The notes under the pieces: model-generated
What the model was told of the DNA's origin: nothing
The model's database searches: none
Seen by the model: only the letters and a program-made list of their open reading frames with translations
Part shown: piece after piece, positions 8,413 through 18,193 of the stretch
Numbering within the stretch: the first letter of the stretch is position 1
How the letters are laid out: each line of letters opens with the position of its first letter
Program-made: the position numbers and the translations under genes
NCBI RefSeq assembly: GCF_014174395.1
Contig: NZ_JABEQD010000013.1
Coordinates: 1 to 64,000, forward strand
Direction: 5' to 3'
Length of the DNA stretch: 64,000 nt
Source: Gluconacetobacter aggeris
GTDB taxonomy: Bacteria; Pseudomonadota; Alphaproteobacteria; Acetobacterales; Acetobacteraceae

Positions 8413-9813
8413 ATGAAACACACGCGTTTCAGAGACATGATCCTCATCGTCGGGCTATCGTCCTGCACCCTCGCCGCGGCATCGGGCACCTTGGGAACAC
8501 ACCCCGGTGGTCCGGGGTCCCGACCAGACGGCCGACATGACGTTCTCATCCATCAGGACGGCTCAATACGGCAGCAGGGCCCAATACCTGCCTCCAGCCC
8601 TGATAGCCAGACCCTGATGATCTCGAACGATAACGGAGGCCTGGACGTCAATCGTTCCAACAACTGGCAGGACGAGTCACCCGTCATGTTCCTGCATCAT
8701 CACATGACCCATCCGATGGATGCAACGAATGGCAGCGGAAGCAATGCGCTCAAGGCCGAGTGTGACCAGAGCGCGATGCAAACCAGACAACCTTACTATT
8801 GTGTCAATTCGATCATGATCGCGCGCGGCTATGCAGGTTGGGACAATAATTCGGCAGGCAATTTCTTCGCTATACGGCCATCCGATGCGCTGGCAGATGG
8901 CAACGGCCGTCGAAACCTCATAAATGGCGCCGATATCGGTGTTCGCGACGAGACCGGTTCAGAGGATGGCGGCGGCATGCTGGGCATGGAAGTCGATCTC
9001 TATGCAGATGGAAAGGACGTTCATCAAAATCGCATGGTCCAGATGATCACGATCGGCGGTGTAAAATCGGAAGCAGGCATGACGGTGAACGAGGGTCTCG
9101 AGATCGCCGCAGGTCAGAATTCTTTCAATTTTCCAGTTAATATATCGGGAAAATTCAACAAGGCGGCCTTCGCATCATGGGCGGCCACCCCAGCCTGCCG
9201 AGATCCGAACGATCTCGGCACCTGTGCTCCTGGCCTTTGGCTTGGCGACAACCAGCGAATCGTCCTGGATCAGGGACAGGATACATATTTCGGTTTGAAC
9301 AAGAAAACCGTTCGACTGGACTGGATTGTCAATAATCTGATGGCCCTGTCGTTCGATCGGAATGCCAATGCCGAAATTCGACAAAACCTGAAGGTCGATG
9401 GCTCATCCGCGCTCGACACCGGGCGCATCACCACCGATGGAGACGGCAACCTGATTGTAGACTCCCTGCGTTCCGGCGCGGTCATTGCGACGCACGAAAG
9501 TCATTTTTTCTACGATACCTATACCGATCCAGAAGTTGGTATTCGTCGTGACGCCAAGTTCGGAAGCCAGGGCATCTCGTCGATCGGAGATATCCACACC
9601 AACGGAGATATGGCGGCACGCGGGGATATCAGCGCCACCGGCTACATCAATATCGGCACGCACAGAAAAAGGGAGCTTCTTGTCCGATCGGTGCCGGACG
9701 GAACCATCGCATTCTGCTCCGATTGCCGACTCAACCAGCTGAAAGGCGTATTCGCCGTCTACCATCTGGATATCCGGACGTGGACGGATGCCATGAACAA
9801 TCATCTTAGGTAA
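8413..9813 (+). CDS. Secreted protein of unknown function in the glycan locus
   Basis: A 466-residue product when started at ATG 8413, where a classic export signal begins: MKHTRFRDMILIVGLSSC, then TLAAASG. LSSC could be a lipobox, which would make this a lipoprotein. The frame is open upstream to 8269, but that part does not look like protein. The mature region is polar and rich in Gly, Asp and Asn, with no membrane segment. Two cysteine pairs occur (CDQS...YYCVN and CRDPNDLGTC) and a late CSDC. The last ~130 residues have short repeats (GDIHTNGDMAARGDISATG) like those of tail-fibre or pectin-lyase-type beta proteins. I do not recognise a family. A role outside the cell in surface glycan attachment is only a guess from its neighbours. 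Confidence 0.6.
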   Translation: MKHTRFRDMILIVGLSSCTLAAASGTLGTHPGGPGSRPDGRHDVLIHQDGSIRQQGPIPASSPDSQTLMISNDNGGLDVNRSNNWQDESPVMFLHHHMTHPMDATNGSGSNALKAECDQSAMQTRQPYYCVNSIMIARGYAGWDNNSAGNFFAIRPSDALADGNGRRNLINGADIGVRDETGSEDGGGMLGMEVDLYADGKDVHQNRMVQMITIGGVKSEAGMTVNEGLEIAAGQNSFNFPVNISGKFNKAAFASWAATPACRDPNDLGTCAPGLWLGDNQRIVLDQGQDTYFGLNKKTVRLDWIVNNLMALSFDRNANAEIRQNLKVDGSSALDTGRITTDGDGNLIVDSLRSGAVIATHESHFFYDTYTDPEVGIRRDAKFGSQGISSIGDIHTNGDMAARGDISATGYINIGTHRKRELLVRSVPDGTIAFCSDCRLNQLKGVFAVYHLDIRTWTDAMNNHLR

Positions 9814-9913
9814 AACATTTTCGGATTTTTTAGAGTACTGCCCGTATAGAATGACAGTAGGAATAACGGGCGGCCCCACGAACTGAAAGCGATGATCGAA
9901 CGGTGTGCGAGCC

Positions 9914-11341
9914 CTATAGAAAGAACCGCACCTGCGAAATACTGAGATACCGACCGCATCCCGGAAGGGATATCGTCATTTTTCTCACGTTTTTATCTAT
10001 TCCTTTTATCGCAACACATTCCCTGCTGGCTGTCGTTCCACTGCCAATAGACCGGACAGTTGTTTCGCCATTCCCATCTTCAAGAATGATATCGAACGGA
10101 AACAGCCTGTCCTTAACACCCTCCTGATCGAAGCGATTGACGACTACTATTTCCTTCAGGGCGATGCCCTGACCGAAATCGGCACTCCACCATGGAGTGT
10201 CCTGATTGGCAGTGTGGTTGTAATTGTCTGGTCTCATCGAACCATTGATCAGCAGAGAAGAATCATCCTTCGTATTTTTTCTGATTGCCCAAACAGGATC
10301 GACGGAACTCTGCGATGTCTCGATATGTCCTTCATATTCCGGCAATGCAGGCATCTCTCCATATATCTCTCTTCTCTGGAAATGATCTCCTCGAACCCGA
10401 TTCGATATATCAGGGTATTCGTCTATTATTTTTCCAAAATCCCTAGCTAGCTCCATCGTGTATTTAAGCACCATCTGGATGCACTTATCCTTGTAGTCCA
10501 CGATTCCGGTATATTTCAGTTCACTTCCCAGATAAAAACCGGAGTCTTTTTCGAATAAATTCGGATTCGGCTTGACGAAAAAAAAATCATTATTTTTTAA
10601 TATAGCTTCAGTATTATTGACCAAAACATTGAATGGATGGATGTAATGGCTTCCCGTCCCCTTTTCTGTTTCCGCTCTGCCTGCGGCGGTAATTTTCAGC
10701 CGTCCTATCACCCACTTATAGATATCCTGCCATCCCGACCGCCTGGGATAATGAGAGATAAAGACATTGTCCGACCTCAAGGAGTTCATCGGTACGCCAT
10801 CCAGATATCCGCAATGGTTTCCCGCATGAATGGAAACCACCCCTTCGAGATTCCCTCTGACGATAACCTTGAAGACATCGAGAGGATTTTTTGTCCGCCA
10901 CAAAAGCCTGCGTGGAACGTTTCTTTCATTACCGTCGTCAAAAATACTGTCGGTATAATTGAACATATCCAGTGAAACGCTATCGAAATTCTCCGGAATC
11001 CCCTCCAGATAGCGTTTCAGGTCATTGTCGACGCGCCTGACATCCACAAATTCATCCGCATCGAAAAACAGAACCCAGTCAGCGCAAAACTTATTTTTTG
11101 CTAGATTATATAATACGGTATTTCTATTTCCTTCATCAAATATCACACACCTCCTCTCTATAATGGAAATGGGCAAGCCTTCTTCGATCAGTGAATAGAC
11201 AATTTCCGCCGTATTATCATTACTTCCATCGTCCATCACAATAACATGGTCGACCAAGGCCAGATGATGCCGAATGACGGATTCGATAATATCATTTTCG
11301 TTCAAGGTTCTTGTTACGCCGACCAGTTTCATGTCACCCAT
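9914..11341 (-). CDS. GT2-family glycosyltransferase with C-terminal discoidin-like domain
   Basis: A 475-residue, AT-rich gene on the minus strand. The N-terminus is the compact GT2 subtype seen in Glyco_tranf_2_4 proteins: VGVTRTLNENDIIESVIRHH, VIVMDDGSNDNTAEIV, then DWVLFFDADEFVDV with the DxD metal-binding motif. Later come LLWRTKNPLDVFK and FISHYPRRSGWQDIYKW. Residues ~365-475 look like an F5/8-type C (discoidin, galactose-binding-like) domain: INGSMRPDNYNHTANQDTPWW, ADFGQGIALKEIVVVNRFD and a closing YLSISQVRFF. A catalytic domain fused to a carbohydrate-binding fold suggests it recognises its glycan acceptor. The start could also be ATG 11332 (MKLVGVTRT). It faces the preceding genes convergently. 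Confidence 0.8.
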   Translation of the reverse strand: MGDMKLVGVTRTLNENDIIESVIRHHLALVDHVIVMDDGSNDNTAEIVYSLIEEGLPISIIERRCVIFDEGNRNTVLYNLAKNKFCADWVLFFDADEFVDVRRVDNDLKRYLEGIPENFDSVSLDMFNYTDSIFDDGNERNVPRRLLWRTKNPLDVFKVIVRGNLEGVVSIHAGNHCGYLDGVPMNSLRSDNVFISHYPRRSGWQDIYKWVIGRLKITAAGRAETEKGTGSHYIHPFNVLVNNTEAILKNNDFFFVKPNPNLFEKDSGFYLGSELKYTGIVDYKDKCIQMVLKYTMELARDFGKIIDEYPDISNRVRGDHFQRREIYGEMPALPEYEGHIETSQSSVDPVWAIRKNTKDDSSLLINGSMRPDNYNHTANQDTPWWSADFGQGIALKEIVVVNRFDQEGVKDRLFPFDIILEDGNGETTVRSIGSGTTASRECVAIKGIDKNVRKMTISLPGCGRYLSISQVRFFL

Positions 11342-11565
11342 CCATCACGCATTCCGTCATCGCCGTGGAATCGGGGCGGATTCCACCTGTCCGGCGGACC
11401 GGAACAGATCGGACATTCAAACCAGATTCATCTTTACAAATGGTTTGCGACCGAGGGGACGGGCCGGAATAACCAGCCCGTATCAGATGGATATGGTGGA
11501 AAACAGCTCAGCAGTTTGCGCTAAGGCGGCGACGCGGCAACAAGACGCCACGCCGCCTACTGGCC

Positions 11566-13947
11566 TTACGACCAGCGCCAGGCCTCGATTTCCGGCAGGT
11601 CACGACCATGTTCCGCGATATAGCGGGTATGATCGACCAGCTTGTCGCGGATCGCCTGCTTGGCATAGGCGGCCCGTGTGGCCAGCCCCGGCACGCGGTC
11701 GATCACGTTCGACACCAGATGGAACCGGTCGAGATGGTTACGCACCACCATGTCGAACGGCGTCGTGGTCGATCCTTCCTCGCGGAAACCGTGGACATGG
11801 AAATTCCGCGCATTCGCCCGGCGATAGATCAGCTTGTGAATCAGTTGCGGATAACCATGGAAGGCAAAGATCACCGGCCGATCGAGGGTAAACAGCGCAT
11901 CGAAACTGGCATCGTCCAGCCCATGCGGATGCTGGCTGGGGGAATCCAGCGTCATCAGGTCCACGACGTTGATCACGCGCACCTTCAGGTCCGGCGCATG
12001 CTCCCGCAGCAGCTTCACCGCCGCCAGTGTTTCCAGCGTCGGCACATCGCCGGCGCAGGCCATCACCACATCGGGCGTGCCACCCTTGTCGTTGCTGGCC
12101 CATTCCCAGATACCGATTCCCGCCTCGCAATGGCGGATCGCGTCATCCAGCCCCAGCCATTGCGGCTCGGGCTGCTTGCCGGCCACGATCACGTTGATGC
12201 GGTCCCAGCTTTGCAGGCAATGGGCCGTCGTCCACAGCAGGGTGTTGGCATCGGGCGGCAGATAGACGCGGACGAATTCGGCCTTCTTGTTGATCACATG
12301 GTCGATGAAGCCGGGGTCCTGATGGCTGAAGCCGTTATGGTCCTGGCGCCAGACATGCGAGGTCAGCAGGTAGTTCAGCGACGCGATCGACCGGCGCCAC
12401 GGCACTTCGGCCGCCGTCTTCAGCCATTTGGCGTGCTGGTTCACCATCGAATCGATGATGTGGATGAAGGCCTCGTAGCAGGACAGGAAGCCGTGCCGCC
12501 CGGTCAGCAGATAGCCTTCCAGCCATCCCTGGCAGGTGTGCTCGCTCAGGATCTCCATCACATGGCCATCGCGCGCCAGATGGTCGTCGTAATCGAACGT
12601 CTCGGCATTCCACGCCCGGTTTGTCACATCCAGCACCGCATTCAGACGATTGGAATTGTTCTCGTCGGGCGACAGGACCCGGAAATTGCGCGACTCCAGG
12701 TTCAGCTTCATCACGTCGCGCAGCCAATCGCCCATCACGCGCGTGCTCTCGCCGATCTCGTGCCCCGGGCTGGTAACCGCAACCGCATAATCGGCAATGT
12801 CGGGCAGCCGCAGCGGGCGCTTCAACTGGCCGCCATTGGCATGCGGGTTGTCGCTCATCCGGAACGTGCCGGCGGGCGCCAGGGCCGCGATCTCGGGGAA
12901 CAGCCGCCCGGATTCGTCGAACAATTCTTCCGGCTTGTAGCTGCGCAGCCAGCTCTCCAGCGCCTGCAGATGGCCCGGATGCGTCAGGTCCGAAAACGGC
13001 ACCTGATGCGACCGCCAGTAGCCCTCGGTCCGCAGCCCGTCGATCTCCTTCGGGCCGGTCCAGCCCTTGGGGCTGCGCAGCACGATCATCGGCCAGGCCG
13101 GGCGCTCGGTCTTTCCATCCTCGCGCGCCGCCTTTTGGATGGCGGCGATGCGGTCGAACGCCAGATCCATGGCCGCCGCCATCTTCTGGTGCATCGGGTC
13201 CGGATCATGCCCCTCGACGAAGATCGGTTCATAGCCATAGCCACGCAGCAGCGCCGCCAGTTCACGGGGCGCGATGCGGGCCAGGATCGTCGGGTTGGCG
13301 ATCTTGTAGCCGTTCAGATGCAGGATCGGCAGCACCGCGCCATCGGTCGCGGGATCGACGAATTTGTTGCTGTGCCACGAGGTCGCCAGCGGCCCGGTCT
13401 CGGCCTCGCCATCGCCGATCACGCAGGCCACGACCAGGTCCGGATTATCGAACGCCGCGCCATAGGCGTGCGACAGCGAATAGCCCAGCTCGCCGCCCTC
13501 ATGGATCGAACCCGGCGTGGTGGCGGCCGCATGGCTGGGAATGCCGCCGGGGAACGAGAACTGCTTCATCAGCCGCCCCAGCCCCTCCAGATCCTGCGAT
13601 ACTTCAGGGAAATATTCGCTGTAGGTGCCTTCCAGATAGGTGCTGGCGACGATGCCCGGCGCCCCATGCCCGGGCCCGGCGATGAAGAGCACGGACGTAT
13701 TGCGCGCCCGGATGATGCGGTTGAGATGCAGCCAGAGGAAATTCAGCCCCGGCGTGGTGCCCCAATGGCCCAGCAGGCGCGGCTTGGTATGCTCCAGTTG
13801 CAACGGCTCGCGCAGCAGCGGATTGGCCATCAGATAGATCTGCCCGACGGACAGGTAATTGGCCGCGTGCCACCAGCGATTGAACAGGGCGAGTTCGGTT
13901 TCCGAAAGAGGCGCGACCGACGGGGCCTCCGAGAGGGGCTCGTTCAT
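11566..13947 (-). CDS. xfp: Phosphoketolase (xylulose-5-P/fructose-6-P)
   Basis: 793 residues, the normal length for the family. This thiamine-diphosphate enzyme splits xylulose-5-phosphate (or fructose-6-phosphate) with phosphate into acetyl-phosphate and glyceraldehyde-3-phosphate (or erythrose-4-phosphate). Visible motifs are [11 protein letters not shown] and [16 protein letters not shown], the ThDP motif [19 protein letters not shown], and C-terminal [12 protein letters not shown] and [15 protein letters not shown]. It lies 34 bases behind ackA on the same strand, so acetyl-phosphate made here can be turned directly into acetate and ATP. The pair forms a shortcut from the pentose-phosphate pathway, as expected in acetic acid bacteria. 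The 224 bases downstream hold only a small hairpin near 11364-11385 (GTGGAATC/GATTCCAC) and no gene. Confidence 0.95.
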   Translation of the reverse strand: MNEPLSEAPSVAPLSETELALFNRWWHAANYLSVGQIYLMANPLLREPLQLEHTKPRLLGHWGTTPGLNFLWLHLNRIIRARNTSVLFIAGPGHGAPGIVASTYLEGTYSEYFPEVSQDLEGLGRLMKQFSFPGGIPSHAAATTPGSIHEGGELGYSLSHAYGAAFDNPDLVVACVIGDGEAETGPLATSWHSNKFVDPATDGAVLPILHLNGYKIANPTILARIAPRELAALLRGYGYEPIFVEGHDPDPMHQKMAAAMDLAFDRIAAIQKAAREDGKTERPAWPMIVLRSPKGWTGPKEIDGLRTEGYWRSHQVPFSDLTHPGHLQALESWLRSYKPEELFDESGRLFPEIAALAPAGTFRMSDNPHANGGQLKRPLRLPDIADYAVAVTSPGHEIGESTRVMGDWLRDVMKLNLESRNFRVLSPDENNSNRLNAVLDVTNRAWNAETFDYDDHLARDGHVMEILSEHTCQGWLEGYLLTGRHGFLSCYEAFIHIIDSMVNQHAKWLKTAAEVPWRRSIASLNYLLTSHVWRQDHNGFSHQDPGFIDHVINKKAEFVRVYLPPDANTLLWTTAHCLQSWDRINVIVAGKQPEPQWLGLDDAIRHCEAGIGIWEWASNDKGGTPDVVMACAGDVPTLETLAAVKLLREHAPDLKVRVINVVDLMTLDSPSQHPHGLDDASFDALFTLDRPVIFAFHGYPQLIHKLIYRRANARNFHVHGFREEGSTTTPFDMVVRNHLDRFHLVSNVIDRVPGLATRAAYAKQAIRDKLVDHTRYIAEHGRDLPEIEAWRWS

Positions 13948-13981
13948 TTTCGTTCCTTCCCTTTGACGTTTCCGGCCGGCG

Positions 13982-15217
13982 TCATGCCCGTGCCGGGACT
14001 ATGCCTCCATCAGGCCGGGCCGGCATCAGGCTGGCCGCGACGTGACGGCGGATCATGCTTTCCTCGTCCGTCGGAATCACCCGGACTTCCACCGCGCTGT
14101 CCGGGGTGCTGATCACGGCCGCATGGGCATCGTTGGCGGCCGGGTCCAGCCGCACGCCCAGCCAGGACAGGCGGGCGCAGGCCGCCTGACGGATGGCGGC
14201 ATCATGCTCGCCGATCCCGGCGGTAAAGACCAGCCCGTCCAGGCCGCCCAGCACCGGGATCATGCCGCCGATCTGCTGCACCAGGCGATAGGTGAACATC
14301 TCCAGCGCCTCACGGGCGGCCGCATCGCCAGCCGCGCGGTCCTGCAGGTCCCGCACGTCGCTGGACACACCCGACAGGCCCAGCAGGCCGGCCTGATGAT
14401 ACAGCACCTTCTCGATCCCCGCCGCGTCCAGCCCCTCGGCACGCATCATGTACAGCAGCACGCCCGGATCGATCTGGCCGCAGCGCGTGCCCATCACCAG
14501 CCCATCGAGGACCGAGAAGCCCATCGTGGTCTCGATGCTGCGCCCCGCCGCCATCGCACACAGGCTGGCACCGTTGCCCAGATGCGCCACGATCGTCCGC
14601 CCCGCCGCCAGCCGGGGCGACAGGCCAGGCAGAGTTGATGCGATATATTCGTAGGACAGGCCATGGAACCCATACCGCCGCACACCCTTGGCGTCATAAC
14701 TGGCGGGCAGCGGCAGGCGCGTCGCGGTGGCGGGCAACGTGTGGTGGAAGGCAGTATCGAAACAGGCGATCTGCGGCAGGCCGGGCCGCAGCGCCAGCAG
14801 GGCGCGGATCGGCCCCAGGCTGGCCGGCTGGTGCAGCGGCGCCAGCGGCGTCAGCGCGTCCAGCCGCGCCAGGGTCTCGGGCGTAATGCGGATCGGGGCT
14901 GCGTATTCGGCCCCGCCATGGACCACCCGATGCCCTACCCCCAGCAGCGGCACATCCCCCAGATGGGACGTCACCCAGTCCAGCAGGCTGGCCACCGGGC
15001 CATGATGCGGGTCCTCACCCTCCGGGGCCGGCTCCGGCCAGGTCTGATCGACCAGCACCGCGCCGTCAGCCCCCGTGGCGCGGAAATGCGGATGGGTATG
15101 CAGCCCTTCCAGTTGGCCATGCGCAATGCGGCGTGCCTCGGTCCCCGGCTCCTGATGGAACAGGGTGAACTTTACGCTGGAAGAGCCGGCATTGAGCGCA
15201 AGAATTGCCGTCGCCAT
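13982..15217 (-). CDS. ackA: Acetate kinase
   Basis: Catalyses acetyl-phosphate + ADP = acetate + ATP in the cytoplasm. The start is set at ATG 15217 because the family signature begins right there ([19 protein letters not shown]). The extra 20 residues of the longer frame are not conserved. The 411-residue product fits the family (~400). It has the ASKHA-fold phosphate loops, for example [19 protein letters not shown] and [21 protein letters not shown], and near the end [14 protein letters not shown]. It is first in a two-gene operon with phosphoketolase. Its promoter should lie in 15218-15319, just before the intergenic repeat element. Confidence 0.95.
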   Translation of the reverse strand: MATAILALNAGSSSVKFTLFHQEPGTEARRIAHGQLEGLHTHPHFRATGADGAVLVDQTWPEPAPEGEDPHHGPVASLLDWVTSHLGDVPLLGVGHRVVHGGAEYAAPIRITPETLARLDALTPLAPLHQPASLGPIRALLALRPGLPQIACFDTAFHHTLPATATRLPLPASYDAKGVRRYGFHGLSYEYIASTLPGLSPRLAAGRTIVAHLGNGASLCAMAAGRSIETTMGFSVLDGLVMGTRCGQIDPGVLLYMMRAEGLDAAGIEKVLYHQAGLLGLSGVSSDVRDLQDRAAGDAAAREALEMFTYRLVQQIGGMIPVLGGLDGLVFTAGIGEHDAAIRQAACARLSWLGVRLDPAANDAHAAVISTPDSAVEVRVIPTDEESMIRRHVAASLMPARPDGGIVPARA

Positions 15218-15319
15218 GGAAGCATGGTTCCCTGTGTTGTCCGCTATGCCACGTACCCTAACGCCCGGTTGGGACATGGATCATTGACCCGTATCAAGAT
15301 TCCCGAGGCAAGCGTTCCC

Positions 15320-15439
15320 GTTCTTTTTTGAAAAAAAAGAACAAAAAAACTTTTGATTTTCAAAGGGGAAATCCAACGGGCTTCGTACGATGCCAAACGA
15401 ACAAAAGTCTTTTTGCTTCTTTTTCTTCAGAAAAAGAAG
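15320..15439. repeat. Intergenic two-hairpin repeat element, copy A
   Basis: Two A/T-rich hairpins bracket ~75 bases. The first is GTTCTTTTTTGAAAAAAAAGAAC (loop region at 15330) and the second is the CTTCTTTTTC / GAAAAAGAAG stem at 15416-15439. Runs of A and T lie just inside both (ACAAAAAAACTTTTG and CAAAAGTCTTTTT). The layout recurs at 41705-41828 and as a half copy at 32585. It sits just after the 3' end of hpnG, so termination of the hpn transcript is the likely role. With hairpins facing both ways it could work in both directions. Confidence 0.7.
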
Positions 15440-15443
15440 ACCC

Positions 15444-16130
15444 TTAAGACCCGTCCCGCACGATATCCCCCAACACCCGCACAGCCCGCTTGCGCGCCTG
15501 CGCCGCATCGCGCCCCAACGCGATCAGGGCGGGAATCTGGGCAGGCCGACGCAGGACACTGAGGAGAATCCCTCCCAGCCCGATCCCACCATCAGGCCGC
15601 AGCGCCAGCACTGCCGCCGGCGGCAGGGTGCGGCCCGCCGGATCGCACACCACGCGCAGCACAGCGAACGGCAGACCGGCCCGTTCCGCACCTTCGGCGA
15701 CGAAGCCGCTTTCCATGTCCAACCCGGCGCAACCGGTCGTCCGGAACAGCGCCCCCTTGCGCCCGGCGGTCGCCACGATGTCGTCGCTGTGCAGCAGGTC
15801 GGTACCCACCCGGTCGGGCCGCCCATCGCCCAGCCAAGCCCGCAGGGAGGACGCCGCCGCCAGAATCCGCCCATCGGGCAGCCGCACATGCCGGGGCACC
15901 AGCACCGCGCCGGGCCGGAGATCGGGATCGAGCCCGGCCGCCAGCCCGAACGACAGGATCGCATCCACCCCGTGCCGCACCAACTCATCGACAGCGGCCC
16001 GCGCCCCCTCGGCGGTGGCACCGCTGATACTGGCCCGCGCGGCAGGCAAGGCAGCGCGGACCAACGCGGCCTCGGCCTCCATCCCGACCACGACGCCCAA
16101 GCGCGTCGGCAGCACGTCAGGTCCGGACAC
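15444..16130 (-). CDS. hpnG: Hopanoid nucleosidase/phosphorylase HpnG
   Basis: A 228-residue member of the PNP/MTAN-type nucleoside phosphorylase fold. HpnG removes adenine from adenosylhopane on the way to ribosylhopane and bacteriohopanetetrol. The adenosylhopane is made by HpnH, which is not in this window. Visible features are the N-terminal LGVVVGMEAEAALVRAA, a glycine-rich ILSFGLAAGLDP, and the nucleoside-fold segment GLDMESGFVAEGAERAGLPF, whose MES is the usual ribose-binding Met-Glu pair. The gene begins 2 bases after the stop of squalene-hopene cyclase, so it is cotranscribed and is last in the hpnA-G operon. The two-hairpin repeat follows directly. Confidence 0.88.
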   Translation of the reverse strand: MSGPDVLPTRLGVVVGMEAEAALVRAALPAARASISGATAEGARAAVDELVRHGVDAILSFGLAAGLDPDLRPGAVLVPRHVRLPDGRILAAASSLRAWLGDGRPDRVGTDLLHSDDIVATAGRKGALFRTTGCAGLDMESGFVAEGAERAGLPFAVLRVVCDPAGRTLPPAAVLALRPDGGIGLGGILLSVLRRPAQIPALIALGRDAAQARKRAVRVLGDIVRDGS

Positions 16131-16132
16131 GA

Positions 16133-18124
16133 TCAGAAGCCGAACGCGACGCGGCGGGTGTTGCTGGATTCCAGGTTGCGATAGCGCGCCAGCGCCATCA
16201 GCGGGAAGAACTGCCGATAGCCGTGGTAGCGCAGGTAGAAGACCTTGGGAAACCCGACGGCATTATACGGGTCTTCGTCCCATTCCCCGTCTTCCTTCTG
16301 CGTGCGGGCCAGATAGGCCATGCCCCGCGCCACGGCCGGGTCGTCACGCAGGCCAGCGGCCATCAGGCCCAGCGTCGCCCACGCCGTCTGCGAGGGCAGG
16401 CTTTCGGTATAGATGCCCGGCGTGGCGCCCTCATAGGTCGCGCAATCCTCGCCCCAGCCGCCATCCTCGCGCTGGACCGAACGCAGCCAGTCCACCGCGC
16501 CCACAATGGCGGGGTCGTCATGCGACACGCCGGCGACGTTCAGCGCACACAGCACCGACCATGTGCCGTAGATGTAATTGGTCCCCCAGCGGCCGAACCA
16601 GCAGCCCTCGGCCTCCTGATCGGTGCGCAGATAGGCGATCCCCCGCTCGATCACCGGCCGATCCTCGGGACGGCCAAGCTGGGCGAGGAACGAAACACAG
16701 CGCGCGGTCACATCGGCGGTCGGCGGGTCCAGCAGCGCGCCGTGATCGGCGAAGGGAATATGGTTGAGGAATTCCATATTATTGTCGATGTCGAACGCAC
16801 CCCAACCGCCATTGGTGCTTTGCATGCCAATGATCCACTGGCGCGCCCGCTCGATCGCCTCATGATGGGCCGGGTCGCCTTCGCGATGCAGCAGCATCCC
16901 GACCACGGCCGTGTCGTCCACGTCGGGGTAGTAATCGTTGTTATACTGGAAGGCCCAGCCGCCGGGGGCCACATCGGGACAGTTGATCGCCCAGTCGCCC
17001 TTTACGTTCAGGATCTGCCGGTCCAGCAGCCAGCGCGCGGCGGCGGCCAGCTTCTTCTTCGTCTCTTCGGGGCGAACGCCTTCGGGGCCGGACGCGGCCT
17101 CGATCATCGCATGACCGGCCAGGCCGGTATCCCAGATCGGCGAGACGCAGGGCTGGCAATAGGCCTCGTCGCCATGCTCCACCAGCAGGCGCCGCACCGA
17201 TTCCCACGCCGTCGCGGCGCGCGGATCGCTGTCGGGCATGCCCAGCGCGCGATACATCATCACGGAATTGGCCATGGCGGGATAGATCGCGCCCAGCCCG
17301 TCCACCCCGTTCAGGCGCAGCTCGATGAAATCGACCGCCGCCTTGATCGCGCGGCGGCGCGTCGCCTCGGGGATCAGCCGTTCGCCGGGGCGGATCACCT
17401 TGTCCACATATTTGAACACCCGGCCCAGCGGCGACCGGTAGGGGCCGCGGATCCAGTCCCGCACCTGCGCGGGCGGGGTGACGAACAGTTCGGGCACATG
17501 CACGTCACGCGGATTGATCGCGCGCGGCCGCAGCGCCGCCAGCACCAGCAGCGGCGCAATCACCGTCCGCGACCAGTAGGACATGTTCCAGACCGAGAAG
17601 AAAGCCTTGCGCGGCAGCAGCATCAGCTCGACCGGCATCGCGGGCGTGGCATGCCACGGCACCTCGCCGAACAGCGCAAGCTGGAAACGGGTGAAGACGT
17701 TGCTGCGCTCCGCCCCGCCATGGTCCAGGATCGCGGCGCGCGCACGCGCCATGTGCGGGGCGTTGATATCGTCGCCGATCGCCTTCAGCGCGAAATACGC
17801 CTTCACCGAGGCCGAGAGGTCGAACCTGCCGCCATGATAGAGCGGCCAGCCGCCATGATCGCCCTGGATGCGCCGCAGATACACGCCGATCCGCGCTTCC
17901 AGCGCCGGCTCGATGCGGTCCAGATAATGTTCCAGCAGCACATATTCCGCCGGAATGGTGGCATCGGCTTCCAGCTCGAACACCCAGTGCCCGTCATCGT
18001 TCTGCCGGCGGCCCAGCGCCGCATGCCCGGCATCGACCGCCTGGTCGATCTCGATCATCGGTACAGCCAGGCCCGCACCATCGGCGGAAGGACGTTCAAG
18101 GGTATCGGTCGCGTTCACCATCAT
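16133..18124 (-). CDS. shc: Squalene-hopene cyclase
   Basis: Also called HpnF. It is a membrane-associated cyclase that turns squalene into hopene/hopanol in one proton-initiated cascade. The start is ATG 18124, seven bases after GGGAGA. The frame extends to a TTG at 18145 with no better signal. The 663-residue length is typical. The catalytic acid motif DVDDTAVVG (DxDD) is present, and the terpene-cyclase QW repeats are easy to see: GHWVFELEAD, GGWPLYHGG, NGGWGAFDID, DGGWGEDC, DGEWDEDPYNAVGFP. It lies between hpnE and hpnG on the same strand. Confidence 0.97.
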   Translation of the reverse strand: MMVNATDTLERPSADGAGLAVPMIEIDQAVDAGHAALGRRQNDDGHWVFELEADATIPAEYVLLEHYLDRIEPALEARIGVYLRRIQGDHGGWPLYHGGRFDLSASVKAYFALKAIGDDINAPHMARARAAILDHGGAERSNVFTRFQLALFGEVPWHATPAMPVELMLLPRKAFFSVWNMSYWSRTVIAPLLVLAALRPRAINPRDVHVPELFVTPPAQVRDWIRGPYRSPLGRVFKYVDKVIRPGERLIPEATRRRAIKAAVDFIELRLNGVDGLGAIYPAMANSVMMYRALGMPDSDPRAATAWESVRRLLVEHGDEAYCQPCVSPIWDTGLAGHAMIEAASGPEGVRPEETKKKLAAAARWLLDRQILNVKGDWAINCPDVAPGGWAFQYNNDYYPDVDDTAVVGMLLHREGDPAHHEAIERARQWIIGMQSTNGGWGAFDIDNNMEFLNHIPFADHGALLDPPTADVTARCVSFLAQLGRPEDRPVIERGIAYLRTDQEAEGCWFGRWGTNYIYGTWSVLCALNVAGVSHDDPAIVGAVDWLRSVQREDGGWGEDCATYEGATPGIYTESLPSQTAWATLGLMAAGLRDDPAVARGMAYLARTQKEDGEWDEDPYNAVGFPKVFYLRYHGYRQFFPLMALARYRNLESSNTRRVAFGF

Positions 18125-18193
18125 TCCATTGTCTCCCGCCCCCAAGGCGGGACCTGTGCAAAATGCCAGCCATTCACAATTCCGGCGGCTGGC

